In this document: piece by piece, positions 45,901 to 53,620 of the stretch | How positions within the stretch are numbered: position 1 is the first letter of the stretch | How the letters are laid out: every line of letters starts with the position of its first letter | Assembly: GCA_020638655.1 (NCBI GenBank) | Contig: JACKIC010000001.1 | Span: 682,001 to 746,000, forward strand | Length of the DNA stretch: 64,000 nt | Origin: Planctomycetota bacterium | Lineage (GTDB): Bacteria; Planctomycetota; UBA1135; UBA2386 | Direction of reading: 5' to 3' | Translations under genes and position numbers: made by a program | The notes under the pieces: generated by a model | What the model saw: the letters and a program-made list of their open reading frames with translations, nothing else | Databases searched by the model: none | What the model was told of the DNA's origin: nothing

Positions 45901-46304
45901 AAGCAGGCGTGGACGTCGGGCCAGGCGTCGTCTCCTGGTCTCTGCTGCAATGCGTCGTCACGGAGTGCGAGGGCCACGGCATCCAGGTCGCGGCTGCTGG
46001 ACCAGGCACGGTGACCGATTGCGTGATCAACGGCTGTGGTTGGAACGGTCTGGACGTCGGCAAGGATGCCGCACTCACCGTGCAAGGATGCTCGGTGACG
46101 AGCAACGGCGCCCTCGGCGACGTCAAGCGAGGCTACGGGATCTCCAGACAACGAGCTCCGGGTGCGGGCCAACCTGCCGCGATCACCCTCGTGGGCAACG
46201 TGCTGTCCGGGAACGGCGGGCTCGTGATCTCCGGCCGGAGCACCGCGCAGCTCGGCAACTACGACCAGGTCCTCGATCCCACCGACTCGCAAGCGACGTT
46301 CTGA
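42903..46304 (+). CDS. Large secreted multidomain protein: propeller-like repeats, Ig-like region and beta-helix
   Basis: A 1133-residue exported protein (signal peptide to about residue 24). Residues about 30-555 hold five or six repeats. Each has an F-x-A-K/R-Y core followed by D-G-x-x-x-W-A/V-R or W-A-K (FLAKYDAAGAFVWAKG, FFAKYQADGSLAWARQ, FVARYDAAGLLQWVRS) alternating with FGAGG segments, a beta-propeller pattern. Residues about 560-700 contain a cleaved-domain-like region with IEICIDYDENGIADES. Residues about 700-870 look like two Ig-like (invasin/BIG-type) domains. Residues about 880-1120 form a right-handed beta-helix with repeated G-x-G-I-x-V and N-x-V-I turns. It is likely surface-exposed. 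It is convergent with pntB. Confidence 0.7.
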   Translation: MKPIAESLVRLSLVASFLLTTLCGQQMSWAKQSLGQPIAPSANVYGQTVVRCLGVAADGSSASAGWLSNPSLFGPGESGQTLVSPFTTASTYQAPGAFVSRHAVDGSLQWATAIRAVLPTGDWLGASEYVMPTGIGIASDGSSVVTGWYFCYALFGEGETNETTLPPLGNSSVGFQPTMFLARYASDGHLLWARRDGADGQSIMASSLAIADDGAVLVTGYYPSQATFGAGGTNSATLGEGFTQQMFLAKYDAAGAFVWAKGIHGGYAAAEDVAALPDGTCYVTGWFWHDASEPSLPVMGFGEANATALDEYSDYSAIFFAKYQADGSLAWARQSRQGSMLNSGTESIGKRMTVFADGSSALAGSFLGQLTLGVGEAGETSIVGPGDPDTTSYFVARYDAAGLLQWVRSQPQDRGNGSITCPDIAAGSDGTVLLAGNFLGAVVFGAGGQDQTTLISNNPADVPTSGITLPSTFVARLGLDGSFSWARTLPTTVFAGNGSICIGAAGEGAAIVATGTRGMPLLGPATVPQGTVTVAAGEPNATEITITTATDLLLVRLRGEVTTLTAATEPNGTNPVTVSPTDAAEAGDSDVELTFAGITAAGTTTAVVTDGEPTPPLPSAFQLAGQNQWYEISTTADYVAPIEICIDYDENGIADESALRLMHYEGGTWVDVTTSLDTDANRICGETSSLSPFAIVLRPPVSISATHPVISAFGGVTTLLIETEGQLPFVSTTAGVLLGAPLDQGDGRHFALDLAADGVPGTAIVTATAGGIQSSTNVRFVPVDPARSTITVDPAMTFLGGVVTVTVDLRDALGQAASGIGEVTITTSLGSLIGETASVGNGVYSRQLMADAIGTAQITAQVDGLVLDEPAALTVRDPSGLGSAFGLDASAAVFAYATIQEAVNRADEDHLVHIFVSPGTHAEIVKIADRHDLVLEALSGLSPVQVRGIRVDRCSSLALSGFVIDAAGSGAAGLTLAGGCNGNSVIHVTRCSIIGTGRGQAGVDVGPGVVSWSLLQCVVTECEGHGIQVAAAGPGTVTDCVINGCGWNGLDVGKDAALTVQGCSVTSNGALGDVKRGYGISRQRAPGAGQPAAITLVGNVLSGNGGLVISGRSTAQLGNYDQVLDPTDSQATF

Positions 46305-46321
46305 GAGCCCGCAGTACAAGC

Positions 46322-46354
46322 CACAGGGCCAGCTGCCATGCAGCCGACCCTGTG
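46322..46354. terminator. Nested hairpin between convergent genes
   Basis: An outer stem CACAGGG/CCCTGTG (46322-46328 with 46348-46354) encloses an inner stem GCTGC/GCAGC (46332-46336 with 46340-46344), separated by symmetric 3-base internal loops. All 12 pairs are perfect. It lies between the stops of the secreted protein and pntB, so it could stop transcription from both sides. Confidence 0.5.
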
Positions 46355-46386
46355 TGGTGTCCGCTGCTGCACCCGCCTGACCCGAG

Positions 46387-47784
46387 CTACTTGAGCTCCT
46401 TGACTTCCTTGACGATGCCCTCGAGCGCTTCCTTGGCGTCCATGAACACCATCAGGCAGTTGTCCATGTCGAACAGCGGGTTCCTGATGCCGGCGTAGCC
46501 GGGCGACAGCGAGCGCTTGATCACGACCACGGTGCGGGCCTGGTCGACGTCGAGGATCGGCATGCCGGCGATCGGGCCGGTGGGCTCGCGCGCCGCGGGG
46601 TTCACGACGTCGTTGGCGCCGACGATGATGACCACGTCGGTGTTCTTGAAGTCGCCGTTGATGCGATCCATCTCCCAGAGCTGGTCGTAGGGCACGTCCG
46701 ACTCGGCGAGCAGCACGTTCATGTGGCCGGGCATGCGGCCCGCGACCGGGTGGATCGCGTAACGCACCTGGCAGCCGCGCTTCTGCAGCTGGTCGGCGAG
46801 GTCCTTGACGATGTGCTGTGCCTGCGCGACCGCGAGGCCGTAGCCGGGCACGATGATGCAGGACGACGCGCCGTCGAGCAGCATCGCGACCTCTTCGGGG
46901 CCGGCCTGCTTGATCGACTTGTAGTCCTTCGCGTCCTTGGCGACGGCGCTGTCGTCGCCCATGCCGCCGAGCAGCACGTTGGCGAGCGAGCGGTTCATCG
47001 CCTTGCACATGATCTGCGTGAGGATCAGGCCCGACGCACCGACCAGCGCGCCGACGACGATCAGCAGCGGCTCCTTGGTGACGAAGCCCGCGAACGCGGC
47101 GGCGACACCCGAGTAGCTGTTGAGCAGCGACACGACGACGGGCATGTCGGCGCCGCCGATCGGCATCACCAGGAACACGCCGAGCACCGCGGCGACGAGC
47201 GCCAGCAGGATCACCGCGACGGTCGTCATCGCATGCGAACCGGTCAGCGCCATCCACGTCGCACAGCCGATCGCGGCGATGCCGAGCGCGGCGTGCAGGT
47301 AGTGGCGGCTGCTGCCCTGCAGCGGGTGCGACAGCTTCTTGCCCGAGAGCTTGCCGTAGGCGACGAAGCTGCCGGTCAGCGTGACCATGCCGACGATGAT
47401 CGTCGCCGGGAAAGCCACGGCCGGCACGACGCCCAGGTCGCCGAGGCTGAAGTCCGCGACCTGCAACTGCGGAGCGAGCAGCAGCTCCGCCATCGCCACC
47501 AGGGCCGAGGCGACGCCGCCGAAGCCGTTGAGCGCGGCGACCATCTCGGGCATCTGCGTGGTCGGGGTGCGCTTGGCGATCACCAGGCCGACGCCGCCGC
47601 CGACCAGGATGCCGGCGACGACCACGGCCCAGTTCACGTGGCTGCCGATCAGCAGCACCGTGACCACGGCGATCAGCATGCCGAGCTCGGAGATGCGGTT
47701 GCCCTGCTGACAGGTCTTGACGCTGGTCAGCCGCTTGATGCCGAAGACGAACAGCAGCGTCGCCAGGAGGTAGAGGTAGATCAC
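46387..47784 (-). CDS. pntB: NAD(P) transhydrogenase subunit beta
   Basis: A 465-residue protein. About nine membrane helices (domain II) occupy residues 1-265. The C-terminal NADP(H)-binding domain III (about 285-465) has the GYGLAVAQAQH nucleotide-binding segment and the conserved GANDVVNPAA. Coupled to proton entry, the enzyme transfers hydride from NADH to NADP+. The start is GTG at 47784, one base after the stop of the upstream subunit, with AAGGGGA as ribosome site. A longer frame back to 47841 overlaps pntAB and lacks conservation. Confidence 0.95.
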   Translation of the reverse strand: MIYLYLLATLLFVFGIKRLTSVKTCQQGNRISELGMLIAVVTVLLIGSHVNWAVVVAGILVGGGVGLVIAKRTPTTQMPEMVAALNGFGGVASALVAMAELLLAPQLQVADFSLGDLGVVPAVAFPATIIVGMVTLTGSFVAYGKLSGKKLSHPLQGSSRHYLHAALGIAAIGCATWMALTGSHAMTTVAVILLALVAAVLGVFLVMPIGGADMPVVVSLLNSYSGVAAAFAGFVTKEPLLIVVGALVGASGLILTQIMCKAMNRSLANVLLGGMGDDSAVAKDAKDYKSIKQAGPEEVAMLLDGASSCIIVPGYGLAVAQAQHIVKDLADQLQKRGCQVRYAIHPVAGRMPGHMNVLLAESDVPYDQLWEMDRINGDFKNTDVVIIVGANDVVNPAAREPTGPIAGMPILDVDQARTVVVIKRSLSPGYAGIRNPLFDMDNCLMVFMDAKEALEGIVKEVKELK

Positions 47785-47785
47785 G

Positions 47786-48085
47786 CTACTTCCCCTTCTT
47801 CTTGAACGAGCCGAGCATGCGGTCCGTGACCATGTAGCCACCGACGACGTTGATGCTGGCGAAGGCGATCGCGAGGAACGCCAGCGCCTGCGACAGGAAT
47901 CCGGCCTCCTGGCCGGGGCTCGACAACTTCGCGCAGGCGATCGCGCCGACGATGGTGATGCCGGAGATCGCGTTCGACCCCGACATCAGCGGCGTGTGCA
48001 GCGTCGGCGGCACCTTGGTGATCAGCTCGAAGCCGAGCAGGCTCGCGATCGCGAAGATGAAGATGAATTCGAAGTAGGCTTCCAT
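47786..48085 (-). CDS. pntAB: NAD(P) transhydrogenase subunit alpha part 2 (membrane)
   Basis: A 99-residue protein with three hydrophobic helices (about residues 8-26, 38-56 and 64-86). The sequence FELITKVPPTLHTPLMSGSNAISGI is the family hallmark. It is the separate membrane segment of the alpha subunit, as in Rhodospirillum rubrum-type three-gene enzymes. It is 3 bases from pntAA and one from pntB, so all three form one operon. Confidence 0.94.
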   Translation of the reverse strand: MEAYFEFIFIFAIASLLGFELITKVPPTLHTPLMSGSNAISGITIVGAIACAKLSSPGQEAGFLSQALAFLAIAFASINVVGGYMVTDRMLGSFKKKGK

Positions 48086-48088
48086 CGC

Positions 48089-49237
48089 TCAGTTCCCGCC
48101 CTTGTTCTGTTGCGCGGCCAAGGCCTGCGCCGTCGGCTCGTGCCGCACGACGCCGTCGTGCACGATCGTCACGGCGCCGAGGATCTCGTTTTCCAGGTTG
48201 ACGGTCGCGACGCCGTCCTTGACGAACTCACCGAAGTAGGCGAGCACGTTGCGCGCGTAGGTGCGCGATGCGTCGCCGGCGACCTGCGCCGGCAGGTTGG
48301 TGTCGCCGATGATGGTGACGCCCGCGTCGACGATCCGTTCGCCGGGCACGGTGCCCTCGACGTTGCCGCCCATCCCGGCCGCCATGTCGACGATCACCGA
48401 GCCGGGCTTCATCGCCTTGCGCATCTCGGCGGTGACCAGCACCGGCGCCTTCTTGCCGGGCACCAGCGCGGTGGTGATCAGCACGTCGGCGTGGGTGATG
48501 TGTTCGGTCAGGATCTCGCGCTGGCGCTTGAGGAACTCCTGCGTCGTCTCGGTCGCGTAGCCGCCCTTGGTCTCGGCGTCGGGCGGCACGCCGGTGTCGA
48601 CGAACTTGCCGCCGAGCGACTCGACCTGCTCCTTGCACGCGGGGCGGATGTCGTTGGCCTCGACGACCGCGCCGAGCTTGCGCGCGGTCGAGATCGCCTG
48701 CAGACCCGCGACGCCCGCACCGAGCACGAGCACCTTGGCCGGCGTCAGCGTGCCCGCCGCGGTCATCATCAGCGGGAACATCTTCGGCAGGTACACGGCC
48801 GCGAGCAGCACCGCCTGGTAGCCGCCGCAGGTCGCCTGCGAGCTGAGGATGTCCATCTTCTGCGCGCGGGTGATGCGCGGCATGAACTCGAGCCCCATCG
48901 CCGTGACCTTCGCGTCGCGCAGCGCCGCGATCGTGTCGAGCCTGGTCCCCGGAGTCAGCGTGCAGATCAACATCGACCCGGCGCGCTGCGCCTTGGCCTG
49001 CTCGGGCGTCGGCGCCTGGATGCCGAGCACGATGTCCGCGCTGCCGCGCGCCGACGCGTCGACGATCTTGGCGCCGGCCTCTTCGAACTCTGCGTCGGGA
49101 AAGCCGGCGGCGGTGCCGGCGCCACGTTCGACCTGCACTTCCAAGCCGAGCTTGGCCATGCCTTTGACGGTCTCGGGGATGGCGCTGACGCGGGTCTCGC
49201 CGGCCTCCGATTCCAGGGGCACGAAAACTACTGCCAT
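48089..49237 (-). CDS. pntAA: NAD(P) transhydrogenase subunit alpha part 1 (NAD-binding)
   Basis: A 382-residue soluble subunit of the alanine dehydrogenase / PntA family. The N-terminal part has MAVVFVPLES and GETRVSAIPETV. The Rossmann motif KVLVLGAGVAGLQAISTA is at about residues 167-184, followed by VVEANDIRPA. Near the C-terminus MKPGSVIVDMAAGMGGNVEG is conserved. It binds NAD(H) and donates hydride to domain III of PntB. The start at 49237 opens with the conserved block; the longer frame to 49351 adds 38 unrelated residues. It is divergent from pyrF. Confidence 0.95.
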   Translation of the reverse strand: MAVVFVPLESEAGETRVSAIPETVKGMAKLGLEVQVERGAGTAAGFPDAEFEEAGAKIVDASARGSADIVLGIQAPTPEQAKAQRAGSMLICTLTPGTRLDTIAALRDAKVTAMGLEFMPRITRAQKMDILSSQATCGGYQAVLLAAVYLPKMFPLMMTAAGTLTPAKVLVLGAGVAGLQAISTARKLGAVVEANDIRPACKEQVESLGGKFVDTGVPPDAETKGGYATETTQEFLKRQREILTEHITHADVLITTALVPGKKAPVLVTAEMRKAMKPGSVIVDMAAGMGGNVEGTVPGERIVDAGVTIIGDTNLPAQVAGDASRTYARNVLAYFGEFVKDGVATVNLENEILGAVTIVHDGVVRHEPTAQALAAQQNKGGN

Positions 49238-49360
49238 GGGGTCTGCCTCGTTCGGGAACTGCGGAGGGCAAAGAGAAACAGACTCGCCTGCCTTGCGCCA
49301 CACCCAATCATGCGTAGCGGCGGCGCGCCGGAGCGGCGTGGACTGGCGCACGGTGACGGC

Positions 49361-49366
49361 TAGTCT
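49361..49366 (+). promoter_or_regulatory. -10-like element of pyrF
   Basis: TAGTCT ends 10 bases before the pyrF ATG. No Shine-Dalgarno sequence lies between them, so transcription would give a leader of only a few bases. No good -35 is seen at 16-18 bases. Confidence 0.35.
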
Positions 49367-49376
49367 TGCTGCCCCG

Positions 49377-50261
49377 ATGCCGAGCTTCGCCTCAGAGATC
49401 GCCTCCCGTGTCCTCGCCGGTCAGGCCCCGATCGTGATCGGGCTGGACCCCCGGCTCGACGCGCTGCCGCGCCGCGTCGCGCCCGGCGCCCCCCCCGCCG
49501 AACGGATCGTCGAGTTCTACCGCCAGGCGCTGCCGGCGATCGCCCGGCATGCGCCCTGCGTGAAGCCCAACATCGCCTTCTTCGAGTGCTACGGCAGCGC
49601 CGGCTACCGCGCCTTCGAGCAGACCTGCGAGCTGGCGCGCGCCGCCGGCCTGCTGGTGCTCGCCGACGTCAAGCGCGGCGACATCGGCAGCACCGCCGAG
49701 GCCTACGCGCAGGGGCACTACGCGGTCGCCGACGCCGTCACCCTGCACCCCTATCTCGGCGCCGACTCGGTGGCGCCGTTCCTGCGCGCCTGCCATCCCG
49801 ACCAGGGCGGCAAGGCGGTGTTCGTGCTGGTGCGCACCAGCAACCCGGGCGCGCGGGACTTCCAGGACCTGCAGGTCGCCGGCGACGGCGGCCCGCGCGC
49901 GCTGTGCGACGTGGTCGCCGAGGCCGTGACCCGGTGGGGCGCCGACCTGCCGCAGAGCGAAGGCTACTCGCCGGTCGGCGCGGTGGTGGGGGCGACCTGG
50001 CCCGAAGAACTGGCCCGGCTGCGCAACCTGCTGCCGCACAGCTGGCTGCTGCTGCCCGGCGTCGGCGCCCAGGGCGCCTCGGTGCAGGACCTCGCCGCCG
50101 CGTTCGACGCGCGCGGGCTCGGGGCGCTGGTCAACCAGAGCCGCGGCGTGATGCAGGCCTTCGCCGCCGACGACAGCGGCTGGCTCGACCGCGTCGAAGA
50201 GGCCGCCGCGACGTTCGCGCGCGAATGCCGGGCCGTCGCCACCGCCGCGGGGAATCGATGA
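49377..50261 (+). CDS. pyrF: Orotidine 5'-phosphate decarboxylase
   Basis: A 294-residue protein of the longer, PyrF type 2 class. The catalytic block LADVKRGDIGSTAEAY (about residues 96-111) holds the Asp-Lys-Asp residues. GLDPRLDALP near the N-terminus and CVKPNIAFFE are also conserved. It catalyses the last step of UMP synthesis. It overlaps bshC by 4 bases (ATGA), so pyrimidine synthesis is transcriptionally tied to the bacillithiol genes. It appears to have no ribosome site. Confidence 0.93.
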   Translation: MPSFASEIASRVLAGQAPIVIGLDPRLDALPRRVAPGAPPAERIVEFYRQALPAIARHAPCVKPNIAFFECYGSAGYRAFEQTCELARAAGLLVLADVKRGDIGSTAEAYAQGHYAVADAVTLHPYLGADSVAPFLRACHPDQGGKAVFVLVRTSNPGARDFQDLQVAGDGGPRALCDVVAEAVTRWGADLPQSEGYSPVGAVVGATWPEELARLRNLLPHSWLLLPGVGAQGASVQDLAAAFDARGLGALVNQSRGVMQAFAADDSGWLDRVEEAAATFARECRAVATAAGNR

Positions 50262-51811
50262 CCGCCGTGCGCCACATCTCGTTCCGCCGCCTGGGCACCT
50301 CCGAGGCGCACCTGCGGTATCTCGAAGAGGACCGCGACCTCGGCCGCTTCCTGGGCATGCGCGCGCGCACCGTCGGCGAGCTGATCAAGCGCGCACCGAC
50401 CGGCGCGGGGCGCCTGTTGTCGCGCGACAAGCTCGTCGCCGCGCTGCACGCCTACGCCGAGCGCCACGGCGCGCCGCAGGAGGTGCACGACAACGCCGAC
50501 CGCCTGCTCGACAACAAGGTGCACGTGGTGGTCACCGGCCAGCAGCCGGGGCTGATGGGCGGGCCGCTGTTCACGCTGCACAAAGCCGCCACCGCGATCC
50601 GGCTCTGTCGCGAGATCAACGCCACCGGCAGCGGCGTCGAGGCGGTGCCGATCTTCTGGAACCACAGCGACGACCACGACCTCGACGAGGCCAACCGCCT
50701 GTTCCTGGTCAACCAGAGCCAGGACGTGCAGCGCTTCCGGCTCGACCTCGACCGCAACAACGAGCCGCTGCGCACGATCGAGGTCGGGCGCGACCTCGAC
50801 AAGCTGCTGGCCGAGATCGACCCGCTGCTGCCGGCGAGCGAGTTCCGCGACTGGGCCGTCGCGGCGTGCAAGCCGAAGAAGCCCAGCGAGACCCTCGGCG
50901 ACCAGCAGGCGCGCATCCTGTTCGAGATGTTCGGCAAGCAGGGCCTGCTGGTGATCGAGCCGCGCGACCTGCCGCCCGAGGCGTTCGAGCCGCTGACGCG
51001 CTGGTGGGAGAAGTCCGAGCAGGTGCGCGACAAGGTCAAGCAGACCGCCGACGACCTCGGCGACGTCGGCATCGACGTCACCATCGACCCGGCGACGACG
51101 ATGATGTTCGAGTTCGCCGGCGGCCACCGCGAGCCCCTCGCCGACGGCGAGTCGGTCGGGCGCGCCCAGGACCTGAGCCCGGGCGTGCTGCTGCGGCCGC
51201 TGTGGCAGGACGCCTGCCTGCCGACGATGGCCTTCGTGGTCGGCCCGGGCGAACTGTCGTACCTCGCCGTGGTCGCGCCGCTCTACCGCCTGCTCGGCGT
51301 GCCGGTGCCGGTGTTCGTGCCGCGCTCGTCGCTGACCCTGGTCGAACCGTCGATGCAGCGCCTGCTCAGCCGGTTCTCGCTCGACCTGCCCGACCTCGAC
51401 CAATCGCCCGAGAAGCTCGCCGAGCGCCTGCTGCAGAACGCCCAGGGCAGCGACCTTGAGGACACCATCGACGACGTGCAGAGCCGCCTGCGCAGCGACC
51501 TCGAAGGCATGGCGCAGCGCCTGGGCGCGCTCGACTCGTCGATGCTCGGCGCGCTCGACCGGGCCCGCACCAAGATGCTCGAAGAGCTCGAGCGCCTGCA
51601 GCAGAAGGTGCGCAACGCGCGCCAGAACCGCGAAGGCACGGGCATCCGCCAACTGCGCCGGCTGTGCAGCTCGCTGCGGCCGCGCGGCCGGCCGCAGGAG
51701 CGCGTCATCGGCCCGCTGCCGTACATGTCCAGCTACGGCCCCGACCTCGCCGAGGCGCTGATCGCCGCTGCCGACCCGTTCCGCATCGAGCACGGCGTGC
51801 TCGAGCTGTGA
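50258..51811 (+). CDS. bshC: Bacillithiol biosynthesis cysteine-adding enzyme BshC
   Basis: A 517-residue protein. The Rossmann-like nucleotide-binding segment VVTGQQPGLMGGPLFTLHKA (about residues 88-107) and PIFWNHSDDHDLDEAN are the family hallmarks. A coiled-coil is likely at about residues 400-470 (RTKMLEELERLQQKV). BshC is thought to attach cysteine to glucosaminyl-malate in the last step of bacillithiol synthesis. It is immediately followed by bshB1 (19 bases), and bshA lies downstream, so the complete pathway is present here. Confidence 0.93.
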   Translation: MTAVRHISFRRLGTSEAHLRYLEEDRDLGRFLGMRARTVGELIKRAPTGAGRLLSRDKLVAALHAYAERHGAPQEVHDNADRLLDNKVHVVVTGQQPGLMGGPLFTLHKAATAIRLCREINATGSGVEAVPIFWNHSDDHDLDEANRLFLVNQSQDVQRFRLDLDRNNEPLRTIEVGRDLDKLLAEIDPLLPASEFRDWAVAACKPKKPSETLGDQQARILFEMFGKQGLLVIEPRDLPPEAFEPLTRWWEKSEQVRDKVKQTADDLGDVGIDVTIDPATTMMFEFAGGHREPLADGESVGRAQDLSPGVLLRPLWQDACLPTMAFVVGPGELSYLAVVAPLYRLLGVPVPVFVPRSSLTLVEPSMQRLLSRFSLDLPDLDQSPEKLAERLLQNAQGSDLEDTIDDVQSRLRSDLEGMAQRLGALDSSMLGALDRARTKMLEELERLQQKVRNARQNREGTGIRQLRRLCSSLRPRGRPQERVIGPLPYMSSYGPDLAEALIAAADPFRIEHGVLEL

Positions 51812-51830
51812 TGCCGAGGACCTTCCAACG

Positions 51831-52550
51831 ATGAGCCCGACGCCCGACCTCACCGCCTGCGACGTGCTCGCGATCGGCCCGCACCCCGACGACGTCGAGA
51901 TCGGCGCCGGCGGCTCGATCCTGCTCGCGGTCGCGGCCGGCCGGCGCGTCGCCATCGTCGACGTCACCCGCGGCGAGATGGGCTCGCGCGGCACCGCCGA
52001 AGAACGCGCCGCCGAAGCCGCCGCGGCCGCCGCGAAGCTGGGCGTCGACCGACGCGTCAACCTGGGCCTGCCGGACACGCGCGTCGAGGTCGAGGCCGTG
52101 GCCACCGACCTGCTGGTCGCGGCGCTGCGCAAGGCCACGCCGCGCGTGCTGCTGGCGCCGCTCGCCGCCGACGTGCACCCCGACCACGTCGCCGTCGCGC
52201 AGCTGGTCGACCGTGCGTTCTTCCTGGCGGGCCTCGTCAACCACCGCCCCGATCTCGGTGCACCGCATCGGCCGCGCCTGCTGCTGCGTTATCCCGGCAA
52301 CCGCCCGGTCGAGCCGACCCTCGCGGTCGACATCAGCAGCGTCGCCGCCGCCAAGGACGAGGTCATCGCCTGCTACCGCTCGCAGCTGTCGCCGTCCGAC
52401 CGCCGCCACCTGGTGCAGGGGCTCGACGTGCGCGAACGCGCCGTGGTCCGCGACCGGTTCTTCGGCGCCCGCATCGGCGTCGCCGCTGCCGAGCCGTTCG
52501 TGCACGACGGACCGCTGCCGGTGCGCGATCTGGCCGCCTTCTGGGGCTGA
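51831..52550 (+). CDS. bshB1: PIG-L deacetylase, bacillithiol BshB1
   Basis: A 239-residue protein of the LmbE/PIG-L zinc deacetylase family. Metal-binding motifs are AIGPHPDDVEIG (about residues 15-26) and DVHPDHVAVA (about 112-121). The VDVTRGEMGSRGTAEER segment is typical of BshB1. It removes acetate from N-acetylglucosaminyl-malate. The context, between bshC and bshA, supports the specific assignment over other PIG-L enzymes. Confidence 0.9.
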   Translation: MSPTPDLTACDVLAIGPHPDDVEIGAGGSILLAVAAGRRVAIVDVTRGEMGSRGTAEERAAEAAAAAAKLGVDRRVNLGLPDTRVEVEAVATDLLVAALRKATPRVLLAPLAADVHPDHVAVAQLVDRAFFLAGLVNHRPDLGAPHRPRLLLRYPGNRPVEPTLAVDISSVAAAKDEVIACYRSQLSPSDRRHLVQGLDVRERAVVRDRFFGARIGVAAAEPFVHDGPLPVRDLAAFWG

Positions 52551-52617
52551 GAGGGGCGCCGAGAAAACCCTCGCCCGCGGCGCCGCGCAGCCGCAGTATG
52601 GGCCCACGGAGGCTCCC

Positions 52618-53565
52618 ATGCAGTGCATCGCGGTCATCAACCAGAAGGGCGGCGTCGGCAAGACCACGACGACGGTCAACCTCAGCGCGGCGCTGGCCCA
52701 GATGGGCTACCGGGTGCTGATGCTCGACATGGACCCGCAGGCCAACCTGACGGTGCACGTCGACAAGCGGCCCGACCTCGAGAGCCACACGATGACGAGC
52801 CTGCTGGTCGAGGACGAGCCGCTCGCAGACCTGGTGCAACCGACGGCGACCGAACGGCTGTTCGTGGTGCCCAGCGACACCTCGCTGGCCGGCGTCGAGC
52901 AGGTGCTCGCCAACCGCATCGGCCGTGAGACGATCCTGCGCGAGGCGCTCGAGGCGTTCCCGCAGGCGCAGGAGTTCGACTTCGTGCTGTTCGACTGCCC
53001 GCCGTCGCTGGGCGTGCTCAGCGCCAACGCCCTGGTCGCGGCCGACCGCGTGCTGATCCCGATGCAGGCGCAGTACCTGTCGCTGCAGGGCATGGCCAAG
53101 CTCGTCGAGGTGATCCAGCTGGTGCAGAAGCGGCTCAACCCGGCCCTGCAGATCGGCTGCGTGCTGCCCTGCATGGTCGACGCCCGCACCAACCTCAGCA
53201 CCGAGGTGCTGCGCGAGATCGACACCCACTTCGGCCCGCTGCTCGCCCGCTCGCGCATCCGCAACAACGTCAAGCTGGCCGAGGCGCCGAGCTTCGGACG
53301 CACGATCTTCGAGCACGCCGCGGACAGCAACGGCGCCCGCGACTACGAGGCGTTCGCCGCCGAGTTCGCCGCGATGGTGGGGGCCGCGCCGCCCAGGGAA
53401 GCGGTGGCCGCGCCCGTGACTGCGCCGGCGCCCGAAGCGGCTGCCGCCGAGGACCTGCCTGCCGAAGAACCGGTGCCCGCCGAGCCCGCGGTCGACGCCC
53501 TGCCGCAAGACGGCACCCAAAGCGGGACGGGCAGCGACGACGCCGCGTACGAAGCCGGCGCCTGA
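52618..53565 (+). CDS. Second ParA/Soj-type ATPase with a proline-rich acidic tail
   Basis: A 315-residue ParA family ATPase. Walker A is KGGVGKTT (residues 10-17), Walker A' is MLDMDPQANLT, and Walker B is FVLFDCPPSLG. The core (to about residue 258) is closer to the canonical Soj length than the ParA at 885. The last 55 residues are rich in Ala, Pro, Glu and Asp and look disordered. No parB follows. GGAGG (52608-52612) precedes the ATG. It could serve chromosome segregation near dnaA, or position another cargo. Confidence 0.88.
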   Translation: MQCIAVINQKGGVGKTTTTVNLSAALAQMGYRVLMLDMDPQANLTVHVDKRPDLESHTMTSLLVEDEPLADLVQPTATERLFVVPSDTSLAGVEQVLANRIGRETILREALEAFPQAQEFDFVLFDCPPSLGVLSANALVAADRVLIPMQAQYLSLQGMAKLVEVIQLVQKRLNPALQIGCVLPCMVDARTNLSTEVLREIDTHFGPLLARSRIRNNVKLAEAPSFGRTIFEHAADSNGARDYEAFAAEFAAMVGAAPPREAVAAPVTAPAPEAAAAEDLPAEEPVPAEPAVDALPQDGTQSGTGSDDAAYEAGA

Positions 53566-53620
53566 CGTCGAATCCTGCCTCAGGTTGTCGCTGCCACCGG
53601 CCGATAGGTGCGGCAGCGCC

